This document shows, piece by piece, positions 43,565 through 52,825 of a DNA stretch of 64,000 bases. The notes beneath the pieces were generated by a model. That model was not told the DNA's origin, made no database searches, and saw nothing but the letters and a program-made list of their open reading frames with translations. The DNA is taken from contig NZ_CP036455.1 of assembly GCF_004323735.1 (NCBI RefSeq), positions 3,963,101-4,027,100 of the forward strand, read 5' to 3'. The position numbers and the translations under genes were made by a program. Each line of letters begins with the position of its first letter. Position 1 is the first letter of the stretch. This stretch comes from Streptomonospora litoralis. GTDB taxonomy: Bacteria > Actinomycetota > Actinomycetes > Streptosporangiales > Streptosporangiaceae.

Positions 43565-44500
43565 ATGCGAGCTTTGGTCACCGGCTGGTTCGGCTTCCTG
43601 CACGGCGAGGCGACCGCGGGCGACGCGGGGGCGGCCGCGGCCGTCAGTGCGGCGCTGCGCGAGGCGGGTATCGCCCACGACGTCGGCCGCAGCCCCAACA
43701 CCCGTATCGACGGGCCGGTCCTGGACGACGTATCCCCTGACGACTACGACCACCTCGTCTTCGTCTGCGGCCCGGCGCACGGCCGGCAGGTACGCGAGCT
43801 GCACGCGCGGTTCGCCCGCTGCCGCCGCATCGCCGTCGGCGTCTCGGTGGTCGATCCGGCCGACGAGGCCGTGCGCGGATTCCACACCGTCGTCCCGCGC
43901 GACGGCGCCACCCACGCGCCCCTGCCCGACCTGGCCGTCGCCTCTCCCTACGCCCCGGAGGTACCGGTGGTCGGGGTGACGCAGGCCCCGGGCCAGCCCG
44001 AGTACGGCGACCGGGGTGACCACGCCGAGGTGCACGCCGAACTGGCACGCTGGCTGACGACGAAGGACTGCGCACGGGTCCCCCTGGATACCCGCCTGGA
44101 CACCTCGGATCCGGAGCACTGCGCCACCTACACCCAGTTCGACGCGCTCGTGCGCCGCGTGGACCTCGTCGTGACCACCCGCCTGCACGGCCTGGCGCTC
44201 GCGCTGCGCAACGGCGTCCCGGCCGTCGCGGTGGACCCGGTGGTCGGCGGCGCCAAGGTCAGCGCGCAGGCGTACGCGCTGGGCTGGCCCGCCGTCGTGG
44301 CGGCCGACGAGGAGAACCGGGGCTCGCTCGGCTTCCACGCGCGCCTCGACGCCCTGTGGGACTGGTGCCGCTCCCCGGCCGCGCGGACGCGCACCGGATG
44401 GGCCGCCGCGATCGCCCGCGGGCGCTCGCCGCTGGTCGAGGGCCTGCTGGACGCGCTGGCGCGGTCCGATGCCCGCCGCGGCGACCTGCAGGAGGCGTGA
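43565..44500 (+). CDS. Polysaccharide pyruvyl transferase family protein
   Basis: This 311-residue GT-B-like protein has the pyruvyl-transferase superfamily signature TTRLHGLALALRNGVPAVAVDPVVGGAKVSAQA at about residues 201-233 and an N-terminal glycine-rich strand-loop (GWFGFLHGEATAGDAG). Family members attach pyruvyl ketals to sugars of cell-wall polymers or act as related glycan-modifying enzymes. ATG 43565 follows a GGGG-rich site. It stands alone, 88 bases before an SDR gene. The substrate cannot be inferred; no wall-polymer cluster is nearby. Confidence 0.75.
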   Translation: MRALVTGWFGFLHGEATAGDAGAAAAVSAALREAGIAHDVGRSPNTRIDGPVLDDVSPDDYDHLVFVCGPAHGRQVRELHARFARCRRIAVGVSVVDPADEAVRGFHTVVPRDGATHAPLPDLAVASPYAPEVPVVGVTQAPGQPEYGDRGDHAEVHAELARWLTTKDCARVPLDTRLDTSDPEHCATYTQFDALVRRVDLVVTTRLHGLALALRNGVPAVAVDPVVGGAKVSAQAYALGWPAVVAADEENRGSLGFHARLDALWDWCRSPAARTRTGWAAAIARGRSPLVEGLLDALARSDARRGDLQEA

Positions 44501-44588
44501 ACGTACGGCCGCCGCGGGCACGGCTCGGCATAGCCGGTGAAGACCCGGGTAGCGGCCTGTGGCGTATTCGATGCGGAGGGGGCCGAGG

Positions 44589-45614
44589 ATGGCCGAACAT
44601 GCCAGAGTCGTGGTGATCACCGGGGCGAGCGGCGGAGTCGGCCGCGCCACCGCCCGGGAGTTCGCGTCGCGCGGCGACCGCATCGCGCTGCTCGCGCGCG
44701 GCGAGGAAGGACTCGCCGGTGCCGCCGAGGACGTCCGGCAGGCGGGCGGCACGCCGCTGGAGGTGCCGGTCGACGTAGCCGACGCCGCCGCCGTCGACCG
44801 CGCGGCCGAGCGCGTCGAGGCGGAACTGGGCCCCGTGGACGTGTGGATCAACGACGCTTTCACCGGCGTGTTCGCCCCGGTCCGCGACATCGAGCCGGAG
44901 GAGTTCCGGCGGGTCACCGAGGTGGCCTACCTGGGTTACGTCTACGGCACCAAGGCCGCGCTGGCGCGCATGCTGCCAAGGGACAGGGGCACGATCGTCC
45001 AGGTGGGTTCGGCGCTGGCCTACCGCGGCATCCCGCTGCAGTCGGCGTACTGCGCCGCCAAGCACGCGGTGCAAGGCTTCCACGAGTCGCTGCGGTGCGA
45101 ACTGCTGCACGACGGCTCCGGCGTGTCCACCACGATGGTGCAACTGCCCGCCATGAACACCCCGCAGTTCGAATGGGTGCTGTCGCGGCTGCCGCGGCAT
45201 ACGCAGCCGGTACCGCCGATCTACCAGCCGGAGATCGCCGCCCGTGCCATCGCCCGCGCCGCCGACCGCCCGCGGCCGCGCGAATACCTGGTGGGCGGTT
45301 CCACCGTGCAGACCGTCCTGGGCAACCGGCTGGCGCCGTGGCTGCTCGACCGGATCCTCGCCCGGTCCGGCTACGCCTCGCAGCAGACGGCCGAGAAGCG
45401 GGAGGCTCGTGCACCGGCCAACCTGTGGCGCCCCGCTGACAGCGCCGACGGCCGGGACTACGGCGCGCACGGCTCGTTCGACGACCGCGGCCGCGCCGTC
45501 AGCGTCCAGCAGTGGGCCGCCCGGCGCAGCGGGCGGATCGCCGCGGCCGCACTCGGCACCACGGCGGCCGCCGGCGCGGTCACCTGGCGCCTGCTGCGCC
45601 GATCGAAGAAGTAG
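44589..45614 (+). CDS. Short-chain dehydrogenase/reductase with C-terminal membrane helix
   Basis: This 341-residue classical SDR has the nucleotide motif TGASGGVG at about residues 12-19, the catalytic Ser in QVGSALAY, and Tyr154/Lys158 in YCAAK. The core is followed by a roughly 80-residue extension ending in a hydrophobic helix (IAAAALGTTAAAGAVTWRLL) and basic RRSKK, which would tether it to the inner face of the membrane. GGAGGGGG precedes the ATG. It belongs to the large group often labelled SDR family oxidoreductase; the substrate is unknown. Confidence 0.82.
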   Translation: MAEHARVVVITGASGGVGRATAREFASRGDRIALLARGEEGLAGAAEDVRQAGGTPLEVPVDVADAAAVDRAAERVEAELGPVDVWINDAFTGVFAPVRDIEPEEFRRVTEVAYLGYVYGTKAALARMLPRDRGTIVQVGSALAYRGIPLQSAYCAAKHAVQGFHESLRCELLHDGSGVSTTMVQLPAMNTPQFEWVLSRLPRHTQPVPPIYQPEIAARAIARAADRPRPREYLVGGSTVQTVLGNRLAPWLLDRILARSGYASQQTAEKREARAPANLWRPADSADGRDYGAHGSFDDRGRAVSVQQWAARRSGRIAAAALGTTAAAGAVTWRLLRRSKK

Positions 45615-45793
45615 CACACGCACGGCGCGCCGGGGCCGTCGCCGCGGGCGGCGCGCGGCCTCCGTTCCCACCGGGACGCGCTCAGTGCGTCCGGCCACCA
45701 CCGCGAAGTCGGCCCGGCTAAGCCTGCTATCTCCCGGTCCTGCGGGGAAGGGTAGCCAAGAGGCCGATCCCCCGATCGAAGGGAGGTCATCGG

Positions 45794-47626
45794 ATGCCCC
45801 TGCGTATCGAAGACTACGCACTCATCGGAGACACCCAGACCGCGGCGCTCGTCGGCACCGACGGCAGCATCGACTGGCTGTGCCTGCCCCGATTCGACTC
45901 CGGCGCCTGCTTCGCCGAACTGCTGGGCGACTCCTCGAACGGCTACTGGAGCATGGCGCCCGCGGGACCGCACCGGCTGCTGGAGCGCCGCTACCGCCCC
46001 GATACGCTGGTGCTGGAGACCGAGTTCGGCGACGGCGACGACGACGGCATCGTCCGCGTCACCGACTGCATGCCGGTCCGCGACGAGCACCCCGACCTCG
46101 TCCGCCGCGTCGAGGGCCTCCAGGGACGCGTACGGGTCCGCTCCGAGGCCGTGGTGCGCACCGACTACGGCGGCATCGTCCCCTGGACGCGCAGGTTCGG
46201 CCGCCGACTGCAGTTCGTCGCCGGACCCGACACCCTCTACCTCGACGCGGACGTCGAATTCGACCTCAGCGAGCACGGCCGCCCGTGGACCGAGTTCACC
46301 GTCGGCGAGGGCGAGACCGTCGACTTCCGGTTGGCCTGGATCGCCCCGCACGCCTCCTCCCCGGCGCGCGTCGACGTGGGCGAGGCCATCCAGCGCACCT
46401 CGAACTGGTGGCGCGAGTGGGCGCAGCGCTGCTCCTACGACGGCGAATACCGCCACCAGGTGGTGCGTTCGCTGATCACCCTCAAGGCGCTGACCTACTC
46501 CCCCAGCGGCGCCACCGTCGCCGCGCCCACCACCTCGCTGCCCGAGCAGCTGGGCGGGGTGCGCAACTGGGACTACCGGTTCTGCTGGATCCGCGACGCC
46601 ACCTTCACCCTGCTCGCGCTGCTGAACTCCGGCTACGAGGAGGAGGCGGTCGCGTGGCGGGAGTGGGCGCTGCGCGCGGCGGCCGGCGAACCCGCGCAGA
46701 TGCGCATCATGTACGGGATCGAAGGCGAGCGGCGGTTGCCCGAGGTCGAGCTGGACTGGCTGGCCGGCTACGCCGATTCCCGGCCGGTGCGCGCCGGCAA
46801 CCAGGCGGCGCGGCACTGGCAGCTGGACGTCTACGGCGAACTGATGGACGCGCTGCACCAGGCGCGCCTGCGCGGTATTCCGCCCGATCAGTCCGCGTGG
46901 AAGCTGCAGCGCGCCCTCATGGAGTTCCTGGAGCGCAGCTGGCGCGACCCGGACAACGGGATATGGGAGGTGCGCGGCCCCCGTCGGCAGTTCACCCACT
47001 CCAAGGTGATGGCCTGGACGGCCGCGGACCGCGCGATCAAGGCCGTCGAGGAGTTCGGCCTGGACGGCCCCGTCGACCGATGGAAGCAGCTGCGCCAGGA
47101 GATCTTCGACGACGTGTGCGAGCACGGCTTCGACTCCCGGCGCGGCACGTTCACCCAGTACTACGGCTCCTCGGCGCTGGACGCGTCGCTGCTGCTGCTC
47201 ACCACGGTCGGCTTCCTGCCGGCCGACGACGAGCGGATGACCGGCACGGTCAAGGCGATCCGCAACGAGCTCATGCAGGACGGGTTTCTGCAGCGCTACA
47301 CCATGGACGGGAACAGCAAGGAGGTCGACGCCCTGCCGCCGGGGGAAGGCGCGTTCCTGCCGTGCACGTTCTGGTTGGCCGACAACCTCATCATGCAGGG
47401 CCGCGTCGACGAGGGCCGCGAGCTCTTCGAACGCCTGCTGGAACGGCGCAACGACGTCGGACTGCTGTCCGAGGAGTTCGACCCCGCGGCCGGTCGGCTC
47501 GTGGGCAACTACCCACAGGCGCTCTCCCACATCGCGCTGGTCAACACCGCGATCCACCTGGAGCGCGAGCACGGCCCAATCGAGCAGCGCGCCTGGACCG
47601 GGCAGACCGCGGAGGACGGCGACTGA
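45794..47626 (+). CDS. Glycoside hydrolase family 15 (glucoamylase/trehalase-like)
   Basis: This 610-residue cytoplasmic enzyme begins MPLRIEDYALIGDTQTAALV and GTDGSIDWLCLPRFDS, the standard start of GH15 proteins in actinobacteria. The (alpha/alpha)6 barrel includes NWDYRFCWIRDATF and ends with a second acidic block, VGLLSEEFDPAAGRLVGNYPQ, holding the likely base. Mycobacterial members of this group are trehalases, so hydrolysis of trehalose or short alpha-glucans is the best guess. GGGAGG lies about 8 bases before the ATG. Length is typical. There is no secretion signal. Confidence 0.87.
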   Translation: MPLRIEDYALIGDTQTAALVGTDGSIDWLCLPRFDSGACFAELLGDSSNGYWSMAPAGPHRLLERRYRPDTLVLETEFGDGDDDGIVRVTDCMPVRDEHPDLVRRVEGLQGRVRVRSEAVVRTDYGGIVPWTRRFGRRLQFVAGPDTLYLDADVEFDLSEHGRPWTEFTVGEGETVDFRLAWIAPHASSPARVDVGEAIQRTSNWWREWAQRCSYDGEYRHQVVRSLITLKALTYSPSGATVAAPTTSLPEQLGGVRNWDYRFCWIRDATFTLLALLNSGYEEEAVAWREWALRAAAGEPAQMRIMYGIEGERRLPEVELDWLAGYADSRPVRAGNQAARHWQLDVYGELMDALHQARLRGIPPDQSAWKLQRALMEFLERSWRDPDNGIWEVRGPRRQFTHSKVMAWTAADRAIKAVEEFGLDGPVDRWKQLRQEIFDDVCEHGFDSRRGTFTQYYGSSALDASLLLLTTVGFLPADDERMTGTVKAIRNELMQDGFLQRYTMDGNSKEVDALPPGEGAFLPCTFWLADNLIMQGRVDEGRELFERLLERRNDVGLLSEEFDPAAGRLVGNYPQALSHIALVNTAIHLEREHGPIEQRAWTGQTAEDGD

Positions 47627-47666
47627 CCCGCCTGCCGCCCGGGCGGGGGCGGTCGGTCCAGGGCCG

Positions 47667-47688
47667 CGCTATGCCTTCGGGCATAGCG
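47667..47688. terminator. UUCG-capped hairpin
   Basis: CGCTATGCC-TTCG-GGCATAGCG forms a perfect 9-base stem with a stable TTCG tetraloop, 40 bases after the GH15 stop and 85 bases before the ABC gene. Confidence 0.6.
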
Positions 47689-47772
47689 GAGCGGCGACGA
47701 ACACCCGATGCGGTGCGGGTCCGCGCGTCCGTAGCGTCATCTGCCGCAAGCGGACGACGAGGGAGGACGCGC

Positions 47773-48807
47773 ATGCTGGCCGCACGACATCTGACGAAAC
47801 GCTACGGCGATACCACCGCCGTGGACGATCTCACCTTCGAGGTACACCCCGGCCGCGTCACCGGTTTCCTCGGCCCCAACGGGGCGGGAAAATCGACCAC
47901 GTTTCGGCTGCTGCTGGGCCTGGACCGGCCCAGCAGCGGCGAGGCGCTGGTGGGCGGCCGCCGCTACGCCGAGATCGCCCGGCCCGCCCAAGAGGTCGGC
48001 GCGCTGCTGGACGCCTCGGCCGCCCACCCGGGACGCAGCGCCCGCGCCCACCTGCTGGCACTCGCGCGCGGCAGCGGGATCGCGTCGCCGCGTGTCGCGC
48101 GGGTGCTGGAGACGGTGGGGCTTTCCGAGGTCGCCGGCAAGCGTGTCGGCGGGTTCTCACTGGGCATGCGCCAACGGCTGGGCATCGCCGCCGCCCTGCT
48201 GGGCGACCCGGCGACACTGGTCTTCGACGAACCCGGCAACGGCCTGGACCTCGACGGCGTGCTTTGGGTACGCCGTCTGGTGCGCGAACTCGCCGACGAG
48301 GGCCGCACCGTGTTCTTCTCCAGCCACCTGATGAGCGAGATGCAACTGGTGGCCGACCACCTCGTGGTCGTCGGACGCGGGCGGCTGGTCATCGACGCGC
48401 CGATGGCCGACGTCATCGACGCCTGGTCGCGCACCCGGGTGACCGTGCGCACCCCCGACACCGCGCTGCTGGCCGGGCCGCTGCACCGATCGCGCACCGC
48501 TGCGGGCGAGCCCGTCGAGGTGCAGGCCGGCGCCGGGGGCGAACTGCTGGTCCGCGGACTCGAACCGGAACAGGTCGGCGAACTCGCACACGCCGCGGGA
48601 GCGCGGGTGCACACGCTGTACCGCGAGCAAGGGTCGCTGGAGCGGGCCTACCTCGAACTCACGGAGAACGCACCGCAGTACCGCGCCGAGGGGGCAGACC
48701 ACCGGGACTCCGGCGGGGCGGGCGGCGCGGACCGTGCGGCACACGCCGGGGCGCACGATCCCGCGGCGACGGCCGTGCGGCAACCGGATCGGCAGGAGCA
48801 CCGATGA
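47773..48807 (+). CDS. ABC transporter ATP-binding protein (module 1)
   Basis: This 344-residue ATPase has Walker A GPNGAGKSTT near residue 37, a signature reading GGFSLGMRQRLG in place of LSGGQ, Walker B LVFDEPGNGLDLDG, and the switch SSHLMSEMQ. It resembles the ATPases of DrrA/CcmA-like exporters. The C-terminal 90 residues form an extra domain and a polar tail. It overlaps its permease by ATGA. It is a clear paralogue of the ATPase gene at 55606, with long shared stretches. Drug, peptide or lipid export is possible; the cargo is unknown. Confidence 0.87.
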   Translation: MLAARHLTKRYGDTTAVDDLTFEVHPGRVTGFLGPNGAGKSTTFRLLLGLDRPSSGEALVGGRRYAEIARPAQEVGALLDASAAHPGRSARAHLLALARGSGIASPRVARVLETVGLSEVAGKRVGGFSLGMRQRLGIAAALLGDPATLVFDEPGNGLDLDGVLWVRRLVRELADEGRTVFFSSHLMSEMQLVADHLVVVGRGRLVIDAPMADVIDAWSRTRVTVRTPDTALLAGPLHRSRTAAGEPVEVQAGAGGELLVRGLEPEQVGELAHAAGARVHTLYREQGSLERAYLELTENAPQYRAEGADHRDSGGAGGADRAAHAGAHDPAATAVRQPDRQEHR

Positions 48808-49646
48808 CCACCGAGACCGCATCCACGCAACCGGCCTTCTCCACCGACCCGGGCGCGGGCCCCTCGACCGCCCGCGCGCTCGCCCGCACTGCCGCCATGG
48901 AGTGGACCAAGCTCGCCTCGCTGCGCACCACGTGGTGGTGTCTGGGGCTGGGCGCGGCCGCCATGGTCGCGTTCGCCCTGATCATGGGGCTCTCCATGGC
49001 GGACCGGTTCGCCGAGGACCCTGTCGCGGCCGGCGAGTTCTCCTACGCGCAGCTGTCCTCGCAGGGCGTGTACTACCTGGTGCAGTTCGCCGTGCTCACG
49101 CTGTCGGCGCTGGCGGCCACCAACGAGTACGGTACTCGCGCGATAACCGGCACCCTGCTGACCGTCCCGCGGCGCGGCATGGTGCTGGCCGCGCGCACCG
49201 CCGTCACCGCCGGCTTCGCCTTCGCAACGGGCGCGGGGGCGACGGTGCTGGGGATGGCGGTGCTGTGGAGCGTCGTCGGCTCGTACGCGCCGCTGGACGT
49301 CGGTTTCGCGGCGCCGACCGTGCTCGGCGCGGGCCTGTGCATGGCGCTGTTCGCCGTGCTGTTCACGGGCCTGGGTACGGCGCTGCGCGGCACCGCGAGC
49401 ACCATCGGCGCCGGCTTCCTGCTGCTGATCGGCGTTCCGCTGGTGCTGCAGCTGAGCGGGCTGCAGGCACTGAACGACGCCGCCGCCTACCTGCCCGGTA
49501 CGGCCGGCATCGAGTTCTACGCTTTCGATGACGCCGGGTTCTACACCGCTCCGCACGGCGGTCCGGTGAACGTGGTGACCGTCCTCGGGTGGGCGGTGGC
49601 CGCGCAGCTCGTCGGCTACACCGAGCTGAGCGTCCGCGACGCCTGA
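48804..49646 (+). CDS. ABC-2 type permease (module 1)
   Basis: This 280-residue membrane protein has six helices. AMEWTKLASLRTTWWCL at about residues 31-47 is the amphipathic entry helix of ABC-2 permeases, and NEYGTRAITGTLLTVPRRGMVLAART is the cytoplasmic loop that touches the ATPase; the same loop appears in the module 2 permease. It is translationally coupled to the ATPase gene. It probably works as a homodimer with two ATPase subunits. A strong hairpin follows at 49666-49702. Confidence 0.84.
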   Translation: MTTETASTQPAFSTDPGAGPSTARALARTAAMEWTKLASLRTTWWCLGLGAAAMVAFALIMGLSMADRFAEDPVAAGEFSYAQLSSQGVYYLVQFAVLTLSALAATNEYGTRAITGTLLTVPRRGMVLAARTAVTAGFAFATGAGATVLGMAVLWSVVGSYAPLDVGFAAPTVLGAGLCMALFAVLFTGLGTALRGTASTIGAGFLLLIGVPLVLQLSGLQALNDAAAYLPGTAGIEFYAFDDAGFYTAPHGGPVNVVTVLGWAVAAQLVGYTELSVRDA

Positions 49647-49665
49647 GCGGAGATCCGCCGTATCC

Positions 49666-49702
49666 GCGGGCGGCCTCCGGCCCGGTGCCGGGGGCCGCCC
49701 GC
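49666..49702. terminator. Bidirectional terminator
   Basis: GCGGGCGGCC (49666-49675) pairs with 49693-49702, and inner CCGG words extend the stem. It lies between the convergent permease and hydrolase genes. Confidence 0.65.
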
Positions 49703-49707
49703 ACGTG

Positions 49708-50997
49708 TCAGCCCACGAACTCCACCGCGGGGTACTCGGCGGACGGCCCGTCGAGCAGCGGTGCCCCCTCGCCGCGCAGGTGGCGATCGAAGAAGGCGGT
49801 GATGTAGGCGCGCTGCGCGGCGACGCTCCGCTGCGGGTCGACGGTGCCCACCGAACCGGTCACCGCGTCCTCCCACTTCCGGCCGTTCAGCTCCAGTCGC
49901 CGGCCGACCTGCGGCAGGATCCACTGCGAGTCGGTGAAGCTCATGTGTTCGGCATCGGGTAGGTACAGCTCCGTGAACGGGCCGGTGGAGGCCCGGCGGA
50001 ACATGCGCCAGTCCGGTGCGTGCCCGCTGGTGTGCGGGTCGGCGCTGCCGCCGATCACACCGCCTCCCATGAGCAGGAACGGGCGGTCGACGCCCTCGAC
50101 GGTGGATTCCGCCCACTCCTCCTCGCCGACGTGGTAGGCGATGGTCCCGTCGAGGTCGGCTCCGGCGTCGATCCGGTCGTCGGCGAGTACCGCCTCGGCG
50201 ACCGTGAGGCCGCCCAGGGAATGGCCGTACATGCCCACGGCCGAGAGGTCGAGTGCTCCGCTCAGGCCGCGGGGCAGCGCCCGGCCGGCGGCGTCGGGGT
50301 TGCGGCCTTCGGCGATGTCCTCAAGGGCGTCCAGCACGAAGCGGGTGTCGGCGACCCGCACCCCGACCGCTGTCCGCAGCGCTTCCGCGCCGCTGCCCGG
50401 AGCGGCGTCGCGGACGATGCGCCCGCCGGGCAACTCCACCGCGGAGGTCTCGTAGGGGTGGTCCATGGCGACCGCTGCGTAACCGCTGCTCGCCAACTCC
50501 TCCAGCTGGGCCGTCGCCTGGTGGCGCGACTGCCGGAACCCGTGCGAGTACAGCACCACCGGCAGCTTCCCGGCGCCGGGGGCTGCATCGGCCCGGGCGA
50601 ACGCGTCGGTGTCGGACCCGGCGAAGTCGACGGCGTCGCGGGGCAGACCGAGCTGCTCCACCTGCCCCGCCATCACCTCGGCGACGGCGTCGGGCATGTA
50701 CGGGGCCCGCTCGCCCGAGGTGTCTTCGGCCGGATACCAGACCGACACGGGAACGTCCCTCTTCTCGGCTCCCTCGACCCAGGGGTGCCCGCGGCTCTCG
50801 TCGACGAGATGCAGGTCGGCACGGCCGACGGAGTAGGGGCCGGTGGGCTCGGGCGGATGCAGCCGGATCGGGTCGGGATCGGCGACGGCGGCCACGGCTG
50901 CGGGGACCGCGCAGCATACGGCGACGACGGCGGCTGCCGCGGGGTAGGCGGCCGCGCGGCGGCGCGCCGGTGAGAATCCGTGCTTACGTGCAGACAT
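49708..50997 (-). CDS. Secreted alpha/beta hydrolase (PAF-acetylhydrolase/lipase-like)
   Basis: This 429-residue protein has an N-terminal signal peptide (basic RRRAAAYP, then a hydrophobic AAAAVVAVCCAVPAAVAAV). The nucleophile elbow is GMYGHSLGGLT; the likely oxyanion region is VVLYSHGFRQSRHQ, and the catalytic His may be that of DAEHMSF. Chain order and spacing resemble platelet-activating-factor acetylhydrolase and related esterases. The start could be 50997 or an ATG a few codons upstream; neither has a strong ribosome site. It should act outside the cell on an ester or phospholipid. It interrupts module 1, lying between the exporter and its likely response regulator. Confidence 0.8.
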   Translation of the reverse strand: MSARKHGFSPARRRAAAYPAAAAVVAVCCAVPAAVAAVADPDPIRLHPPEPTGPYSVGRADLHLVDESRGHPWVEGAEKRDVPVSVWYPAEDTSGERAPYMPDAVAEVMAGQVEQLGLPRDAVDFAGSDTDAFARADAAPGAGKLPVVLYSHGFRQSRHQATAQLEELASSGYAAVAMDHPYETSAVELPGGRIVRDAAPGSGAEALRTAVGVRVADTRFVLDALEDIAEGRNPDAAGRALPRGLSGALDLSAVGMYGHSLGGLTVAEAVLADDRIDAGADLDGTIAYHVGEEEWAESTVEGVDRPFLLMGGGVIGGSADPHTSGHAPDWRMFRRASTGPFTELYLPDAEHMSFTDSQWILPQVGRRLELNGRKWEDAVTGSVGTVDPQRSVAAQRAYITAFFDRHLRGEGAPLLDGPSAEYPAVEFVG

Positions 50998-51171
50998 GCC
51001 CGGCATCATCGCCGCGAGCCGCCGGTCCGCGCATGAACCGGAGGTCGGCCGGATGTTACCCCTTTGGGCATAGGCAGGGGCCGCCGGTCGTCGTCTCACC
51101 CCGCGGAGAGGGGGTCCGGGCCGGCTGCGCAACGACCGCCCCCGGGGGCCCCGGGGGCGGGGTACCGCGGC

Positions 51172-51864
51172 TCAGCCGGACGAGCGGAACGGGTCTTCGG
51201 CGACCAGGCCCGCCTCGTAGGCGAGGATCGCCGCCTGGACACGATTGCGCACGTCCAACCGGGTCAGGATGGAGCCGACATGGACCTTTACGGTCCCGGG
51301 CACGATGCCCAGCCTCCGGGCGATCTCGTCGTTGGGCAGACCCTCGCCGATGAGTCCGAGGACGCCGCGTTCGCGCGCCGACAGCCGCTCGATCCGCTCG
51401 CGGGCGGCCGCGCCGCGCGACATGCGTCCGCCCGTTCCTGTCGCGCCGAGTTCGGTGATCAGCCGGTGGGCGATCTCCGGCGACAGGTAGGCGCCGCCCT
51501 TTGCGACGGCGTGCAGCCCGGAGACCAGCTCGCGCGGGTCGCCGGTCTTGAGCACGAAGCCGCCGGCGCCGCCGCTGAGCGCACGGGCGATGTAGGCGTC
51601 TTCGGAGAAGGTCGTCAGGATGACCACGGCGGTGCCGGGGAATCGGCGGGTGATGGTCTCGGTGGCTTCCAAGCCGCCGGTGCCGGGCATCTGCACGTCG
51701 AGCAGGGCGATGTCGGGGCGGTGCTCGCCGACCAGCTCGACGGCCGCGGCTCCGTCGGCGGCCTCGCCCATCACCTCGATGCCGGGGTCGGCCGAAAGGA
51801 TCGCGCGCATACCCGCCCGCACCATCGTCTCGTCGTCGGCCAGCACGACGCGGATCACCGACAC
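51172..51864 (-). CDS. LuxR/NarL-family response regulator (module 1)
   Basis: This 230-residue regulator has VVLADDETMVRAG at the N-terminus, the phosphorylated Asp in ALLDVQMPGTGG, and Lys in VLKTGDPRELV. The LuxR helix-turn-helix is LSARERGVLGLIGEGLPNDEIA to GTVKVHVGSILTRLDVRNR. GTG 51864 has GGGGGTG upstream. It is very like the module 2 regulator at 57531, including the shared C-terminal VQAAILAYEAGLV. Its probable kinase is 1 kb upstream on the same strand, beyond an oppositely oriented ArsR-glyoxalase pair. A likely target is the module 1 ABC exporter. Confidence 0.85.
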   Translation of the reverse strand: MSVIRVVLADDETMVRAGMRAILSADPGIEVMGEAADGAAAVELVGEHRPDIALLDVQMPGTGGLEATETITRRFPGTAVVILTTFSEDAYIARALSGGAGGFVLKTGDPRELVSGLHAVAKGGAYLSPEIAHRLITELGATGTGGRMSRGAAARERIERLSARERGVLGLIGEGLPNDEIARRLGIVPGTVKVHVGSILTRLDVRNRVQAAILAYEAGLVAEDPFRSSG

Positions 51865-51990
51865 GCTTGCGCACCCCCGAGCCGCTCTGTTTCCCGGCGA
51901 CGCACGCAGCCTATCGCCGATCGAGCGGCGCACGGCGCCGTCCCGGTTCTCCAGCGGTGCAGAGCGCGAAGGCGATGCGGCCACCCTTCC

Positions 51991-52020
51991 TTGACATGCA
52001 AGCAAGGACTTGCATATACC
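51991..52020 (+). promoter_or_regulatory. Promoter with embedded ArsR operator, leaderless gene
   Basis: TTGACA (51991-51996) and TATACC (52015-52020) are 18 bases apart. The spacer is the perfect repeat TGCAAG-N6-CTTGCA (51997-52014), extending one base each side. The GTG at 52028 lies 7 bases after the -10, where transcription should start. A bound ArsR dimer would cover both promoter elements. Confidence 0.65.
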
Positions 52021-52027
52021 TGGACAT

Positions 52028-52326
52028 GTGGACGCAGAATCCGGATTGTTCAAAGCTCTCGGCGACGCGACGCGACGAACCATCCTGGACGAACTGGCCG
52101 ACAAGGACGGTCAGACGCTGTTCGAGATCTGCGGCCGACTGACCATGAAGCACGGCCTGGCCTCATCGCGCCAGGCGATCTCACAGCACCTCGCCGTGCT
52201 CGAACAAGCCGGCCTGGTACACACCCGGCGGCAGGGCCGCTGCAAGTTCCACCACCTCGACACGGGCCCGCTGCGCTCGATCATCGAGCGGTGGCCCATC
52301 GACAGCATCCAGGAGGGACCGAACCC

Positions 52327-52330
<4 letters not shown>
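52028..52330 (+). CDS. ArsR-family repressor
   Basis: This 100-residue winged-helix repressor has LFKALGDATRRTILDELA at about residues 8-25 and the recognition region ASSRQAISQHLAVLEQAGLV. It is probably autoregulated through the palindrome in its own promoter. No cysteine metal site of the arsenic or cadmium type is visible, so it belongs with non-metal ArsR proteins (SdpR-like), which often control a glyoxalase-fold partner. The GTG at 52028 fits a leaderless transcript; the in-frame TTG at 52010 would fall inside the operator. The stop overlaps the start of the next gene (GTGA). Confidence 0.82.
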
Positions 52331-52716
<386 letters not shown>

Positions 52717-52825
52717 CCGCTCATCTTGTCGACAGCATCGACCGGACCGATCCACCGGCCGGGGCACGCCCGGCGGCAAGCGGTGCCTGCTCCGCGACGG
52801 GAACCGCCCTTCGGGTCGGCCACGC

